Source of the DNA: Herbaspirillum aquaticum
GTDB lineage: Bacteria; Pseudomonadota; Gammaproteobacteria; Burkholderiales; Burkholderiaceae_D
Direction: 5' to 3'
DNA: 64,000 nucleotides
Assembly (NCBI RefSeq): GCF_002213425.1
Contig: NZ_NJGV01000024.1
Span: forward strand, 1 to 64,000
Positions within the stretch are counted from its first letter, which is position 1. Each line of letters opens with the position of its first letter. Positions 16,055 to 24,037 of the stretch are shown piece by piece. Below the pieces are notes generated by a model, which saw only the letters and a list, made by a program, of their open reading frames with translations, searched no databases and was not told the origin of the DNA. The translations under genes were made by a program, and so were the position numbers.

Positions 16055-16828
16055 ATGAACAACCAACACTCGGACGCGATGATCCAGATCAGCAATCTCA
16101 AGAAGGCCTTTGGCGAGCACGTGGTGCTCAAGGACATTTCCATCGCCGTGCCCCGTGGCAGCGTCGTGGCCATGATCGGTCCCTCGGGCTCGGGCAAGTC
16201 CACGCTGCTGCGCTGCCTGAACCTGCTGACCGTGCCTGACCTGGGCACGGTGCGCATCGGCGAGCGCCACTTCGAATTCAGCGGGCGCAAGTCGCGCCTG
16301 CCCAAGGACCGCGAGCTGGCCGCCTTCCGGGCGCGCACCGGCATGGTGTTCCAGCACTTCAACCTGTTCCCGCACATGACGGCCGTGGAAAACGTGATGG
16401 AAGGCATGGTCACCGTGCTGCGCACGCCCAAGGCCGAAGCGCGCGCCAAGGCCATGGCGCTGCTGCAGAAGGTGGGCCTGTCGGACCGCGCCGACATGTA
16501 TCCACAGAAGCTCTCCGGTGGCCAGAAGCAGCGCATCGCCATCGCCCGCGCGCTGGCCATGCAGCCGGACGTGATGCTGTTCGATGAAGCAACCTCGGCG
16601 CTGGACCCGGAGCTGGTCGGCGAAGTGCTCAACGTGATCCGCGGCCTGGCCGCCGATGGCATGACCATGATCCTGGTCACGCACGAGATCGCCTTCGCCC
16701 GTGAAGTGGCGGACCAGGTGGTGTTCATGCGCGATGGCGTGGTGGTCGAAGCCGGCCCGCCGTCGCAGGTGATCGACAATCCGCGGGAGGCCGCGACGCA
16801 GGCTTTCCTGGCCCGTTTCAATGCCTGA
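16055..16828 (+). CDS. Amino-acid ABC transporter ATPase (GlnQ/HisP type)
   Basis: A 257-residue cytoplasmic ATPase. Walker A GPSGSGKST, signature LSGGQKQR, Walker B VMLFDEATSALD and the switch His (LVTHE) are all intact. GAGGAG lies seven bases before the start. It pairs with the permease just upstream to drive uptake of polar amino acids; exact substrate unknown. A strong terminator follows at 16892, closing a two-gene operon without a binding protein. Confidence 0.9.
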   Translation: MNNQHSDAMIQISNLKKAFGEHVVLKDISIAVPRGSVVAMIGPSGSGKSTLLRCLNLLTVPDLGTVRIGERHFEFSGRKSRLPKDRELAAFRARTGMVFQHFNLFPHMTAVENVMEGMVTVLRTPKAEARAKAMALLQKVGLSDRADMYPQKLSGGQKQRIAIARALAMQPDVMLFDEATSALDPELVGEVLNVIRGLAADGMTMILVTHEIAFAREVADQVVFMRDGVVVEAGPPSQVIDNPREAATQAFLARFNA

Positions 16829-16891
16829 CCGGGAGCGATGGACATCGCATTGAACCCGGGCTGACAGCAGCATTTCAGCCGGACGAAAAAT

Positions 16892-16925
16892 TGGCGCGCA
16901 GATTTCCCTGCGCGCCATTTTTTTT
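16892..16925 (+). terminator. Intrinsic terminator
   Basis: Ten-bp GC-rich stem (16892-16901 with 16908-16917), six-base loop, then eight T. It ends the permease-ATPase operon. Confidence 0.85.
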
Positions 16926-16945
16926 ACCGGACTCAGCTGCAGGCC

Positions 16946-18748
16946 TTACCGGAGATGGTGCACCTCCTGCAAGCCATACACCGGTGTCGCAATGCCCTCC
17001 ATGCGCGCCTTCAACTGCAGCGCCAGATACAGCGAATAGTGGCGCGACTGGTGCAGGTTGCCGCCATGGAACCACAGCGCTGGTTGCTGCGTGGGCTTCC
17101 ACATGTTGCGCTGCTCGCCTTCCCAGGGTCCCGGATCCTTGGTGGTAGCCGATCCCAGTCCCCAGCACTTGCCGACCTTGTCGGCCACCTCGTGCGAGAT
17201 CAGGTCGGCAGCCCAGCCATTCATGGAGCCGTAACCGGTGGCATAGACGATCACGTCGGCCGGCAATTCACTGCCATCGGAGAGCAGGATGGAGTGCGCG
17301 CGGATCTCCTTGACGTCGACGCCGCTCTTGAGGCGGATCTTGCCGTCGGCGATCAGCTCGGAGGCACCCACGTCAATGTAGTAGCCGGAGCCGCGCCGCA
17401 GGTATTTCATGAACAGGCCCGAATCGTCGTCGCCGAAATCGAGCAGGAAGCCGGCCTCTTCGAGCCGCCGGTAGAAGTCCGCATCGCGCTCGCGGATCTT
17501 GTCGAACACCTGCTTCTGCATGGACGGCAAGACCTTGTAGGGGATCGACGCAAACAGCAGGTCGGCCTTGCCGGTCGTGAGGCCGCTGGCCACCGCGCGC
17601 TCCGAATAGAGATCACCGAGGGCCAGTTCCATCAACGAATCGGACTTGACGATGTGGGTGGACGAACGCTGCAGCATGGTCACGTCCACGCCGTTCTCCC
17701 AGAGTGCCGCGCAGATGTCGTGTGCCGAATTGTTGGAGCCGACCACCACCACCTTCTTGCCGCGATAAGGATCGGGGCCGGGATGGCGCGAGGAGTGATG
17801 CTGATCGCCTTGGAAATTTTCCGCTCCGGGAAACTGCGGCACATTGGGCTTGCCCGACATGCCGGTGGCCAGCACCAGCTGGGTCGGCTGCAGCACGACT
17901 TCCCGGCCTTCGCGCTCGACCACGACGGTCCACTTCTGCGTGCTCTCGTCGAAGCTGGCGGACTTGCAGACGGTGGAACCCCAGTAGTTCAGCTCCATCA
18001 CCTTGGCATACATCTCCAGCCAGTCGCCGATCTTGTCCTTGGGCGCGAAGACGGGCCAGTTCTCGGGGAAGGGAATGTAGGGCAGATGGTCGTACCACAC
18101 CGGATCATGCAGGCACAGCGACTTGTAGCGCTTGCGCCAGCTGTCGCCGGCGCGCGCGTTGCGTTCGATGATGATGGTGGGCACACCCAGCTGGCGCAGC
18201 CGCGCACCCAGCGCAATGCCGCCCTGCCCGCCGCCGATGATGAGGCAGTACGGTTGCTGCTGGTAGCCCAGTTCGCGCGCCTCCGCTTCGCGCTCTTCCT
18301 TCCAGGTACGGCGCTGCGTATGCACGCCATGCACCGCCCCGCGCGGGCGGTTCACGCCCTTGGGCTCTTCGTGGCCCTTCAGTTCGGCGGCGGTGGTCAG
18401 CAGGGTCCAGATCTTGCCGTCGCGCAGGCGCAGGTAGCCCTTGCCGCGGGCGATGCCGGTCTCCAGCAGGATCCAGCCCTGGGTCACGCCATCGGCTTGC
18501 GATGGCGTCTCATCCGGATCCAGGCGCAGCTGTATCGGTCCCAGCTGCGGCACTTGCGATTGCAGCATGGCGCGGATCTGCTCGCGACCTTCCAGGGTCT
18601 TGATGTTCCAGGTGAAGGCGATCAGGTCGCGCCAGTAGCCATCCTCCTCGAACAGGGCGGCGGCCTTGGCGGCATTGCCTTCGCGCAGGGCGGCCTGCAG
18701 GGTTTCCAGCGTGTGGGCGATGGACTGGCTGGGGGTTTCTTCGGGCAT
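16946..18748 (-). CDS. Flavin-dependent monooxygenase with N-terminal SnoaL-like domain
   Basis: A 600-residue protein. Residues 1-130 form a SnoaL/NTF2-like domain; then an FMO-type flavoprotein with FAD motif GGGQGGIALG, the FxGxxxH fingerprint (FQGDQHHSS) and a second, NADPH-binding motif VVVGSNNSAHD, ending in an ATG motif (VYATGYG). The architecture resembles YUCCA-like and other soluble FMOs that oxygenate small nucleophiles or keto acids with NADPH and O2. The substrate is not evident. AGGAG precedes the start. It lies 84 bases downstream of an AcoR-like regulator on the same strand, which probably controls it. Confidence 0.85.
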   Translation of the reverse strand: MPEETPSQSIAHTLETLQAALREGNAAKAAALFEEDGYWRDLIAFTWNIKTLEGREQIRAMLQSQVPQLGPIQLRLDPDETPSQADGVTQGWILLETGIARGKGYLRLRDGKIWTLLTTAAELKGHEEPKGVNRPRGAVHGVHTQRRTWKEEREAEARELGYQQQPYCLIIGGGQGGIALGARLRQLGVPTIIIERNARAGDSWRKRYKSLCLHDPVWYDHLPYIPFPENWPVFAPKDKIGDWLEMYAKVMELNYWGSTVCKSASFDESTQKWTVVVEREGREVVLQPTQLVLATGMSGKPNVPQFPGAENFQGDQHHSSRHPGPDPYRGKKVVVVGSNNSAHDICAALWENGVDVTMLQRSSTHIVKSDSLMELALGDLYSERAVASGLTTGKADLLFASIPYKVLPSMQKQVFDKIRERDADFYRRLEEAGFLLDFGDDDSGLFMKYLRRGSGYYIDVGASELIADGKIRLKSGVDVKEIRAHSILLSDGSELPADVIVYATGYGSMNGWAADLISHEVADKVGKCWGLGSATTKDPGPWEGEQRNMWKPTQQPALWFHGGNLHQSRHYSLYLALQLKARMEGIATPVYGLQEVHHLR

Positions 18749-18832
18749 GACAAGTCTCCTCTATCTCGACAATAGATCTCGTGGTTGGATGGGGGTGGCG
18801 GTTCTTTGACCGCCTGGGTGAAGCCTGCAGCG

Positions 18833-19984
18833 CTAACGTCGATGCGGCGGCAGGATGCGGTAGCGCGCCATGCGCCGGTACAGCGTGGCGCGTGACATGC
18901 CCAGCAATTGGGCGGCGTGCGGCGCACGCCATTTGCATTCGGTCAGGGCGGCGACGATCTGGTCGCGCTCCTGGCGTTCATCGGCCTGGATGGCCTGGCT
19001 CTCGCTGCCCGCTGGCGCCTGCGTCCCGGCTGCATGCGCGCGGGCCGGACGCACCGCACGCGAGACCGGTGCGCGGACCCGGCCATAGAGCGTGGCACCG
19101 CCATGCAGGCGCAGCAGGTGCAAGCCTTGCAGGGCACGGCTGTCGAGCAGGCCTTCGAAGTGCAGGTCGAAGATCTCGCCCATGGGGCGCGGCAGTTGCT
19201 GCAATCCCGCAATGCATTCGCGCGCCCGGCGATTGGCGGCGATGATGTTGCCAAGGGCATCGAAGGCGATGAGGATTTCCGGTTGCGCTTCCACATAATG
19301 GCGGCTGCGGTGCACCAGCAGCACCCAGGCGCAGGCCATCGCATTGAGGAAATAGCCGTCCTCGATCAGGGTGGCACTTTGCAGGACGATGCGGTTGACC
19401 AGGTTCTGGCTGTCGCGTGCATCGGGCGAGCGTATCGCCGAGGCATCGAGGACGCCGATCAGCTCGCCCGACGGTGAGAAGATGGGCGCGGCGCTGCAGG
19501 TCAGCGTGGTGAAGGCGGCGCGGAAGTGATCGCTCTTGTGGACCGTGATCGGCAAGGCGTCCTGCAGCACGGCGGCCACCCCGCAGGTTCCCTCTTCGCT
19601 CTCGGACCAGCAGGAGCCGAGGTAGAGACCGGCGCGCTTGAAGTCATGCCGGCGCTCGCGGTCCACGCGATAGTCGATGGTGGTACCGCCGGCATTGGTG
19701 AGCATCACGCAGTAATCGGCTTCGCGCACGGTCTGGTGCAGCATCGACAGGCATTGGCCGGATGCCCGCAGGAAATCTTCCTCGCCCTGCTGTACCTGGC
19801 GCAGCTCGCCCGAGCTCAGCACGCGCGGGCCGCGCATGTCGGCCGGGTCCAGGTGGTGCTGGTCCAGCGACCGCAGGTAGGATGAGCTCAGCCGTTGCAG
19901 GTAGGGACTGGCGGCAGGATCAGGCTGGCCGTCGAGCAGGCGGCGCACGCGGTCGAGATGGCTGACTTTCGCAACGAAGGGCAT
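18833..19984 (-). CDS. AcoR-like regulator without the sigma54 AAA+ domain (GAF-HTH)
   Basis: A 383-residue protein. The N-terminal and middle parts match AcoR-type activators: a GAF-like sensor (about 60-225) and a PAS-like segment with VLLVHRSRHY and FDALGNIIAANRRA. A C-terminal Fis-type helix-turn-helix (GMSRATLYRRMARY) follows. True AcoR proteins carry an AAA+ domain of about 240 residues between these parts; here it is absent, and no Walker A or GAFTGA is found. It should bind DNA and sense a ligand but cannot activate sigma54 itself. AGGAG precedes the start at 19984. The target is likely the adjacent monooxygenase gene. Confidence 0.82.
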   Translation of the reverse strand: MPFVAKVSHLDRVRRLLDGQPDPAASPYLQRLSSSYLRSLDQHHLDPADMRGPRVLSSGELRQVQQGEEDFLRASGQCLSMLHQTVREADYCVMLTNAGGTTIDYRVDRERRHDFKRAGLYLGSCWSESEEGTCGVAAVLQDALPITVHKSDHFRAAFTTLTCSAAPIFSPSGELIGVLDASAIRSPDARDSQNLVNRIVLQSATLIEDGYFLNAMACAWVLLVHRSRHYVEAQPEILIAFDALGNIIAANRRARECIAGLQQLPRPMGEIFDLHFEGLLDSRALQGLHLLRLHGGATLYGRVRAPVSRAVRPARAHAAGTQAPAGSESQAIQADERQERDQIVAALTECKWRAPHAAQLLGMSRATLYRRMARYRILPPHRR

Positions 19985-20362
19985 GGGGGGGCTCCTGGCT
20001 GGACGATACTGCGCAGATCCCTTGGCATCAATGCGGACCAGGGCGCAGACGACGGTGAAGCGATGGGTGATGTTGTAGCACAGCGTGCGCGGGGAGTTGT
20101 CCTGCGGCGCAGCATCGGGGGATGGTGAGACGCTTGTCTCAAGGAGCGACGGGGCCAATCGCCCAGGTGTCGATGGCGGGATGGCGACAGCGGCTTGTCG
20201 CATGGATGGCCGCTCCCGCAGGCCCGGTTTCGCCAATCACCGGGCGAGAGAGACGCCGCAGAAAATCGAGACTCTCCTGCAAAAATTCGTCATGGCCTCG
20301 ACTTCGGAGAGGGCATCTGGCAACTTCGCGGCTCTCCCCTTTCCCCTGACTGGAGGTTCACC
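19985..20362. other. Intergenic stretch between AcoR-like gene and VapBC-like pair
   Basis: A 378-base gap with no credible gene. It contains a perfect 6-bp-arm palindrome TGAGAC-gctt-GTCTCA at 20127-20142, about 140 bp upstream of the AcoR-like start. No clear -10/-35 is seen. Confidence 0.35.
20127..20142. promoter_or_regulatory. Palindrome TGAGAC-N4-GTCTCA, candidate operator
   Basis: A 16-bp palindrome with perfect arms lies in the region upstream of the leftward AcoR-like gene. It is the only clear inverted repeat there and could be the regulator's own binding site; this is inference. Confidence 0.4.
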
Positions 20363-20584
20363 GTGCCTACCGCAGCCATCGCTCCCCACGTACTTGAGTC
20401 CACTGCGAAAAACAAGCAAGCCATCGCGGCCGAGCCCCGGTCGCAATCCCCTTCACCAGCCAGTCGTGGTGTCCCTTCAGGATCCATCCTTGCACTCAAG
20501 GGGTGCGTACGGTCGCCGCAGCGTACCGTGTCCCTGGAGGAAATGGAGCGCGCCATCACCCAACGAGGCGGGGCAGCGCGATGA
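20363..20584 (+). CDS. Putative VapB-like antitoxin with degenerate N-terminus (GTG start)
   Basis: A 73-residue frame starting at GTG 20363, with GGAGG seven bases upstream, and overlapping the next start as ATGA. Its last 30 residues (ALKGCVRSPQ then VSLEEMERAI) match the toxin-binding tail of AbrB-type VapB antitoxins. The N-terminal half is Pro/Ser/Ala-rich; only a faint remnant of the usual TSKGQVTIP strand can be imagined at KNKQAIAAEP, and it is about 15 residues shorter than normal. DNA binding may be lost. The start is uncertain. Confidence 0.55.
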   Translation: MPTAAIAPHVLESTAKNKQAIAAEPRSQSPSPASRGVPSGSILALKGCVRSPQRTVSLEEMERAITQRGGAAR

Positions 20585-20979
20585 TCGGATTGGATACCAA
20601 TGTGCTGGCCCGCTACTTCGCCCAAGACCATCCGCTGCAGTCAGCGCAAGCCACGACACTGATCGAATCGCTGGACGAACAGCATCCGGGCTTCCTCTCC
20701 CAGATCGCCCTGGCAGAATTGGTATGGGTGCTGGATGCTGCCTACAAGGTGCGCAAACCCCAATTGGTGCGCATCATCGAGAGGCTCCTGCTGGCGCCTG
20801 AAATCATTGTGGAAAACGCCGAAAGCGCATTGCAGGCTCTGCACCGCTTCGCTGAATCAACAGCAGGATTTGCGGATTGCCTGATCGAACGCAACGGCTA
20901 CCAGGCTGGATGCAGCGATACGCTGACCTTTGATCGCAAGGCCGCCAGAACCGCCGGCATGCGTTTGCTGGGCAACTGA
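20581..20979 (+). CDS. vapC: VapC-like PIN-domain ribonuclease toxin
   Basis: A 132-residue PIN-domain protein. The acidic metal ligands are visible: Asp5 in GLDTNVL, Glu46 in ALAELVW, and Asp residues in FADCLI and TFDRKAA. VapC toxins cleave RNA, often tRNA, when freed from antitoxin. It overlaps the upstream antitoxin-like frame by four bases, which is typical VapBC coupling. A bidirectional terminator follows. All active-site acids are present, so the toxin could be functional even if the antitoxin's DNA-binding half is degraded. Confidence 0.82.
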   Translation: MIGLDTNVLARYFAQDHPLQSAQATTLIESLDEQHPGFLSQIALAELVWVLDAAYKVRKPQLVRIIERLLLAPEIIVENAESALQALHRFAESTAGFADCLIERNGYQAGCSDTLTFDRKAARTAGMRLLGN

Positions 20980-21012
20980 ATTCTGCCCACAAGCGCCCTC
21001 CGACCCGCCAAT

Positions 21013-21048
21013 AAAAAACCCGCACTGGCAATGCCGTGCGGGTTTTCC
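21013..21048. terminator. Bidirectional intrinsic terminator
   Basis: An 11-bp stem (21015-21025 with 21036-21046) with an inner GGC/GCC pairing, A-rich left and T-rich right flanks. It separates the convergent vapC and binding-protein genes. Confidence 0.8.
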
Positions 21049-21082
21049 TTGCTTGCAGCGGGGCCGATCGGGCCAACCGCCA

Positions 21083-21928
21083 TTACAGCGGAATCTGCGC
21101 CGGCACATCCTCAGGCTTCACCCCGGAGAGCTTCTGCAGGTTGCCCAGCACGGTCGGCTTGATCTTGCCGGCAGCGCGCTCTGCGACGATCCACTTGTTG
21201 ATGGTCTCGACCCAGGCCTTGTCCTCTTCCTTGGGCACGCCGATGTTGGTGGAGGTTGCTTCCAGCGGCTGCGGTACGGTCATCTTGCCCAGCGAAGGAT
21301 TCTTCTTGAGGATGTTCAGGGCCAGCAGCCACACCAGCACCTGCGCATCGACACGGCCGGTCTGCAGCGCCAGGGTGGCATCGTCGGCCTTTTCCAGGCG
21401 CACGATGGTGGCGTTGGGACAGACGCGGCTGATCATCTGGTCGTGCGAGGAACCGATGTCCACGGCGATCTTCACTTCCGGCTTGTTCAGGTCGGCCCAG
21501 GTCTTGAATTCCTTCTTGGAGACGATCGTGAAGGCATTGAGGAACAGTGGCTCGGTGAAGCCGATCACCTCGCGGCGCGCCGGGGTCGGGTTCATGCCGA
21601 AGAACAGGTCGATCTTGTGCGTCTGCAGGTCCAGCACCGAGTTGCCCCAGGTGGTCTCGGTGATGTCCAGTTTCACGTTCAGGCTGGCCGCCAGGCTCTT
21701 GGCGAAATCGATCATGAAGCCGCCCCACTCGCCGCTGGCCAGGTCCTTGTTGTAGTACGGTGCGGCACCGCGCACGGCACCGATGCGCAGGGTCTTGGTC
21801 CGCTGCACGCGGGCCAGGGTCGGTTCCGTGGAGCCGGTCGCAGCGGCGGCCTGGGCGAAGACATTGGGGATGGCAGTAGCGGCGGCAAGGCCGGCCACGC
21901 CGGTGATGAAACTGCGACGGTTGGTCAT
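21083..21928 (-). CDS. Periplasmic amino-acid-binding protein of an ABC transporter
   Basis: A 281-residue family 3 solute-binding protein. It begins with a signal peptide containing NRRSFITG (twin-arginine-like) and cleavage near VFA-QA. The core shows the usual lobe motifs: GGFMIDFAKSLAASL, DLFFGMNPTPARREVIGFTEP and KIAVDIGSSHD. It would bind polar amino acids or related acids in the periplasm. GGGAGA precedes the start at 21928. No permease or ATPase is adjacent; the nearest matching pair is at 15379-16828. Confidence 0.85.
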   Translation of the reverse strand: MTNRRSFITGVAGLAAATAIPNVFAQAAAATGSTEPTLARVQRTKTLRIGAVRGAAPYYNKDLASGEWGGFMIDFAKSLAASLNVKLDITETTWGNSVLDLQTHKIDLFFGMNPTPARREVIGFTEPLFLNAFTIVSKKEFKTWADLNKPEVKIAVDIGSSHDQMISRVCPNATIVRLEKADDATLALQTGRVDAQVLVWLLALNILKKNPSLGKMTVPQPLEATSTNIGVPKEEDKAWVETINKWIVAERAAGKIKPTVLGNLQKLSGVKPEDVPAQIPL

Positions 21929-22342
21929 TCTCGGTTCTCCCTGATTTGGCGGATGGCGCCGCTGCACTGTGATCGGCAGCATGGCACACGTGGTCTGCAG
22001 CCCGGCCCGAGCCGGACGGCGTCAATGATTTTAGCCCAGCCGCCAGCGGCTCGCGCAGGCAAATACCAGGCACGGGGAGCCGCATGCCCTTGCCTCCCAG
22101 CAGGCAGGAAATTATTTACTGTTCACGTGAAGTAGCGTCGCCCCGACACGCCTGTACGAAAATTGACAGCTGCCCCTCTTTAACGAGCCTCATTGAAGAT
22201 TTTTTTACAGCCACGCCATCCGGGTAAAACCGGGTAAGCCACCTCCAACGGCGGCCAGGCTGCGCGTAGGCTTGCGCTGTCGCATTGATGCCGCAGGGCA
22301 ATTCTGCCGACGGCACGCGTCACGAGCACAACGGGGGATCTC
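21929..22342. other. Intergenic stretch between binding protein and lipoprotein
   Basis: A 414-base gap with no credible gene. It contains the palindrome TTCACGTGAA (22122-22131), a TTGACA hexamer near 22163 without a matching -10 at normal spacing, and a doubled CCGGGTAA around 22218-22235. Confidence 0.3.
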
Positions 22343-22669
22343 ATGCGCACTCAACTTCATCATCATCGCCGTCGGGGCAGCCTGGTCGCCGCCTGCCTCG
22401 GAGCCGCCGCCCTGGGTGGCTGCGCCAACTTCAGCGAAGTCAGCGCTGGCCGCGACGATCTCTACACGGTCTCGGCCACGGGGGTGAGCTACACCATGTC
22501 GATCCCTGCCCTGACCTCGGCAGCCCGCGAAAAAGCCACCGCCTTCTGCGGCAAGCAGCAGATGCAGGCCGACCTGCGCCAGCTCATCCGTGGCTGGCGA
22601 CCGATGCAGGTCGAGTTGATTTTCCGCTGCCAGCCTGCGGGAACGAGCCTGCAGGCGCTGCTGGACTGA
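22343..22669 (+). CDS. Small lipoprotein of unknown function
   Basis: A 108-residue protein with a His/Arg-rich N-terminus, signal helix and lipobox LGGC (Cys27). The mature part has two more Cys (AFCGKQ and FRCQP) that could form a disulfide. I do not recognise the family. GGGGGA precedes the start. It stands alone, convergent with the next gene. Confidence 0.7.
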   Translation: MRTQLHHHRRRGSLVAACLGAAALGGCANFSEVSAGRDDLYTVSATGVSYTMSIPALTSAAREKATAFCGKQQMQADLRQLIRGWRPMQVELIFRCQPAGTSLQALLD

Positions 22670-22678
22670 ACGCGCAGG

Positions 22679-24025
22679 TCAGGCCGCCGGCAGATCGCGC
22701 GCCCGCAGCGGCTGCCCATCCGCATCAAAGCCATCGGCCAGGCGCACAGCGGTCACGCCCAGCGAGGCCACCGCATCGGCGGCATCGAACAGCACCGCCT
22801 GCAGATCGCCCTCGACCAGATGTTCAGAGCGCGCCAGCGTGGCTTGCGCATTGCGCAGCACGACCTGCAGGGTGGTCTCGTCGTCCTCGTCCACCAGCGC
22901 GAGGAAGGCGCTGGCCTCAGTTGCCTGCGCACCGGATTGCGCCAGGCCGGCCTCCAGTTCGGAGAGCATCTGCAAGGTGCGGTATTCGCCATTGCCGGTG
23001 TGCTTGGCCCCATGGAACAGATCCTGGTACAGGAAGTGCAACTGGCACTGCGCAACCTCGCCGGATTGCCCGGTCAGGCATTGCTGCATCAATGGCGTGA
23101 TCTCTTCGCTCCACTGGCGGAAGCGCTGCGCGCGTGCTTCGAAGTAAGCATCGGCGGCGGCTTCCTCCTGCGGAATCGCGTAGAAGGGATCATCCACATC
23201 CTTGAGCGAAAAACCCAGCAGGAAGCGCAGTTCCAGCGCCTCATCGTCGGGGGCGAAATGGCTGGCCGGCCAGCCGCGCATGCTGCGCTCGATGGCCGGC
23301 ACGCTCAGGATCTTCTTGTCGGTCAGCGAGGCGAAGGCATCGCGGTTCATGGCCTCCACTTCACTGAAGCTCAAGGCGTTGATCTCTTCCGGGTGGTAGA
23401 GGTGGTGCACCAGCACCACGCGCGCCTTGGGGCTTTCCAGTCCGGCCTTCTGGATGCTCTCGCGCAGTGTGTCGAAGGCATCGCCATCGGCCAGGGCCTG
23501 CTCCTCGCGCAGGCCACCGCGTGTACGGGCCAGCAAGGGGATCAGGAAGGCATTGATTTCCAGCTCCTTCTCGCCCCGGCGCAGCACGATGATGTCGGCG
23601 CCCTCTTCCACCACTTCACGCAGGAAGCCATGGCCGCGCGGATCGTCGTAGCGCAGCTGTTCCAGCGCTTCATAGAGGGTGTCGTCATCGCGCTCGCGCA
23701 GGGTATTGCGCACCATGCGTTCCAGTTCATCCTGGCCGACACGGCGGCCTGCACGGTCCGGCGCATCGGCGGCCACGGCACTGGCCAGCGCCACCATCTG
23801 CTGCACGCGCAGTTCATCTTCATCCAGGCTCTGCGAGGCAGCATGCGCCTGGTGCTGGCGACGGCGGGCGGCTTCAGTGGAGACGTGGGTCTTGGGCTTG
23901 TCGCGTGCCGGGCCGGCGGGAGCGGGCTTGGGGCCCGCCTTCGCGGCTGGCTTGGCGTGGCCGGGGGCGGCTTTCTTGGGGCCGGGGGAATGTGGTTTGC
24001 CGGAGGGGCGTTTGGCTTGATTCAT
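22679..24025 (-). CDS. DUF2863-like protein of unknown function
   Basis: A 448-residue cytoplasmic protein. The first 60 residues are Lys/Pro/Ala-rich and probably disordered, with a net positive charge. The rest is an acidic globular domain with few motifs; length and features recall the betaproteobacterial DUF2863 family, from memory only. GAGGAAA precedes the start. It ends a run of leftward genes and lies 12 bases after the EamA permease gene, so they are probably cotranscribed. Confidence 0.65.
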   Translation of the reverse strand: MNQAKRPSGKPHSPGPKKAAPGHAKPAAKAGPKPAPAGPARDKPKTHVSTEAARRRQHQAHAASQSLDEDELRVQQMVALASAVAADAPDRAGRRVGQDELERMVRNTLRERDDDTLYEALEQLRYDDPRGHGFLREVVEEGADIIVLRRGEKELEINAFLIPLLARTRGGLREEQALADGDAFDTLRESIQKAGLESPKARVVLVHHLYHPEEINALSFSEVEAMNRDAFASLTDKKILSVPAIERSMRGWPASHFAPDDEALELRFLLGFSLKDVDDPFYAIPQEEAAADAYFEARAQRFRQWSEEITPLMQQCLTGQSGEVAQCQLHFLYQDLFHGAKHTGNGEYRTLQMLSELEAGLAQSGAQATEASAFLALVDEDDETTLQVVLRNAQATLARSEHLVEGDLQAVLFDAADAVASLGVTAVRLADGFDADGQPLRARDLPAA

Positions 24026-24037
24026 TTTTTTCCTCGC

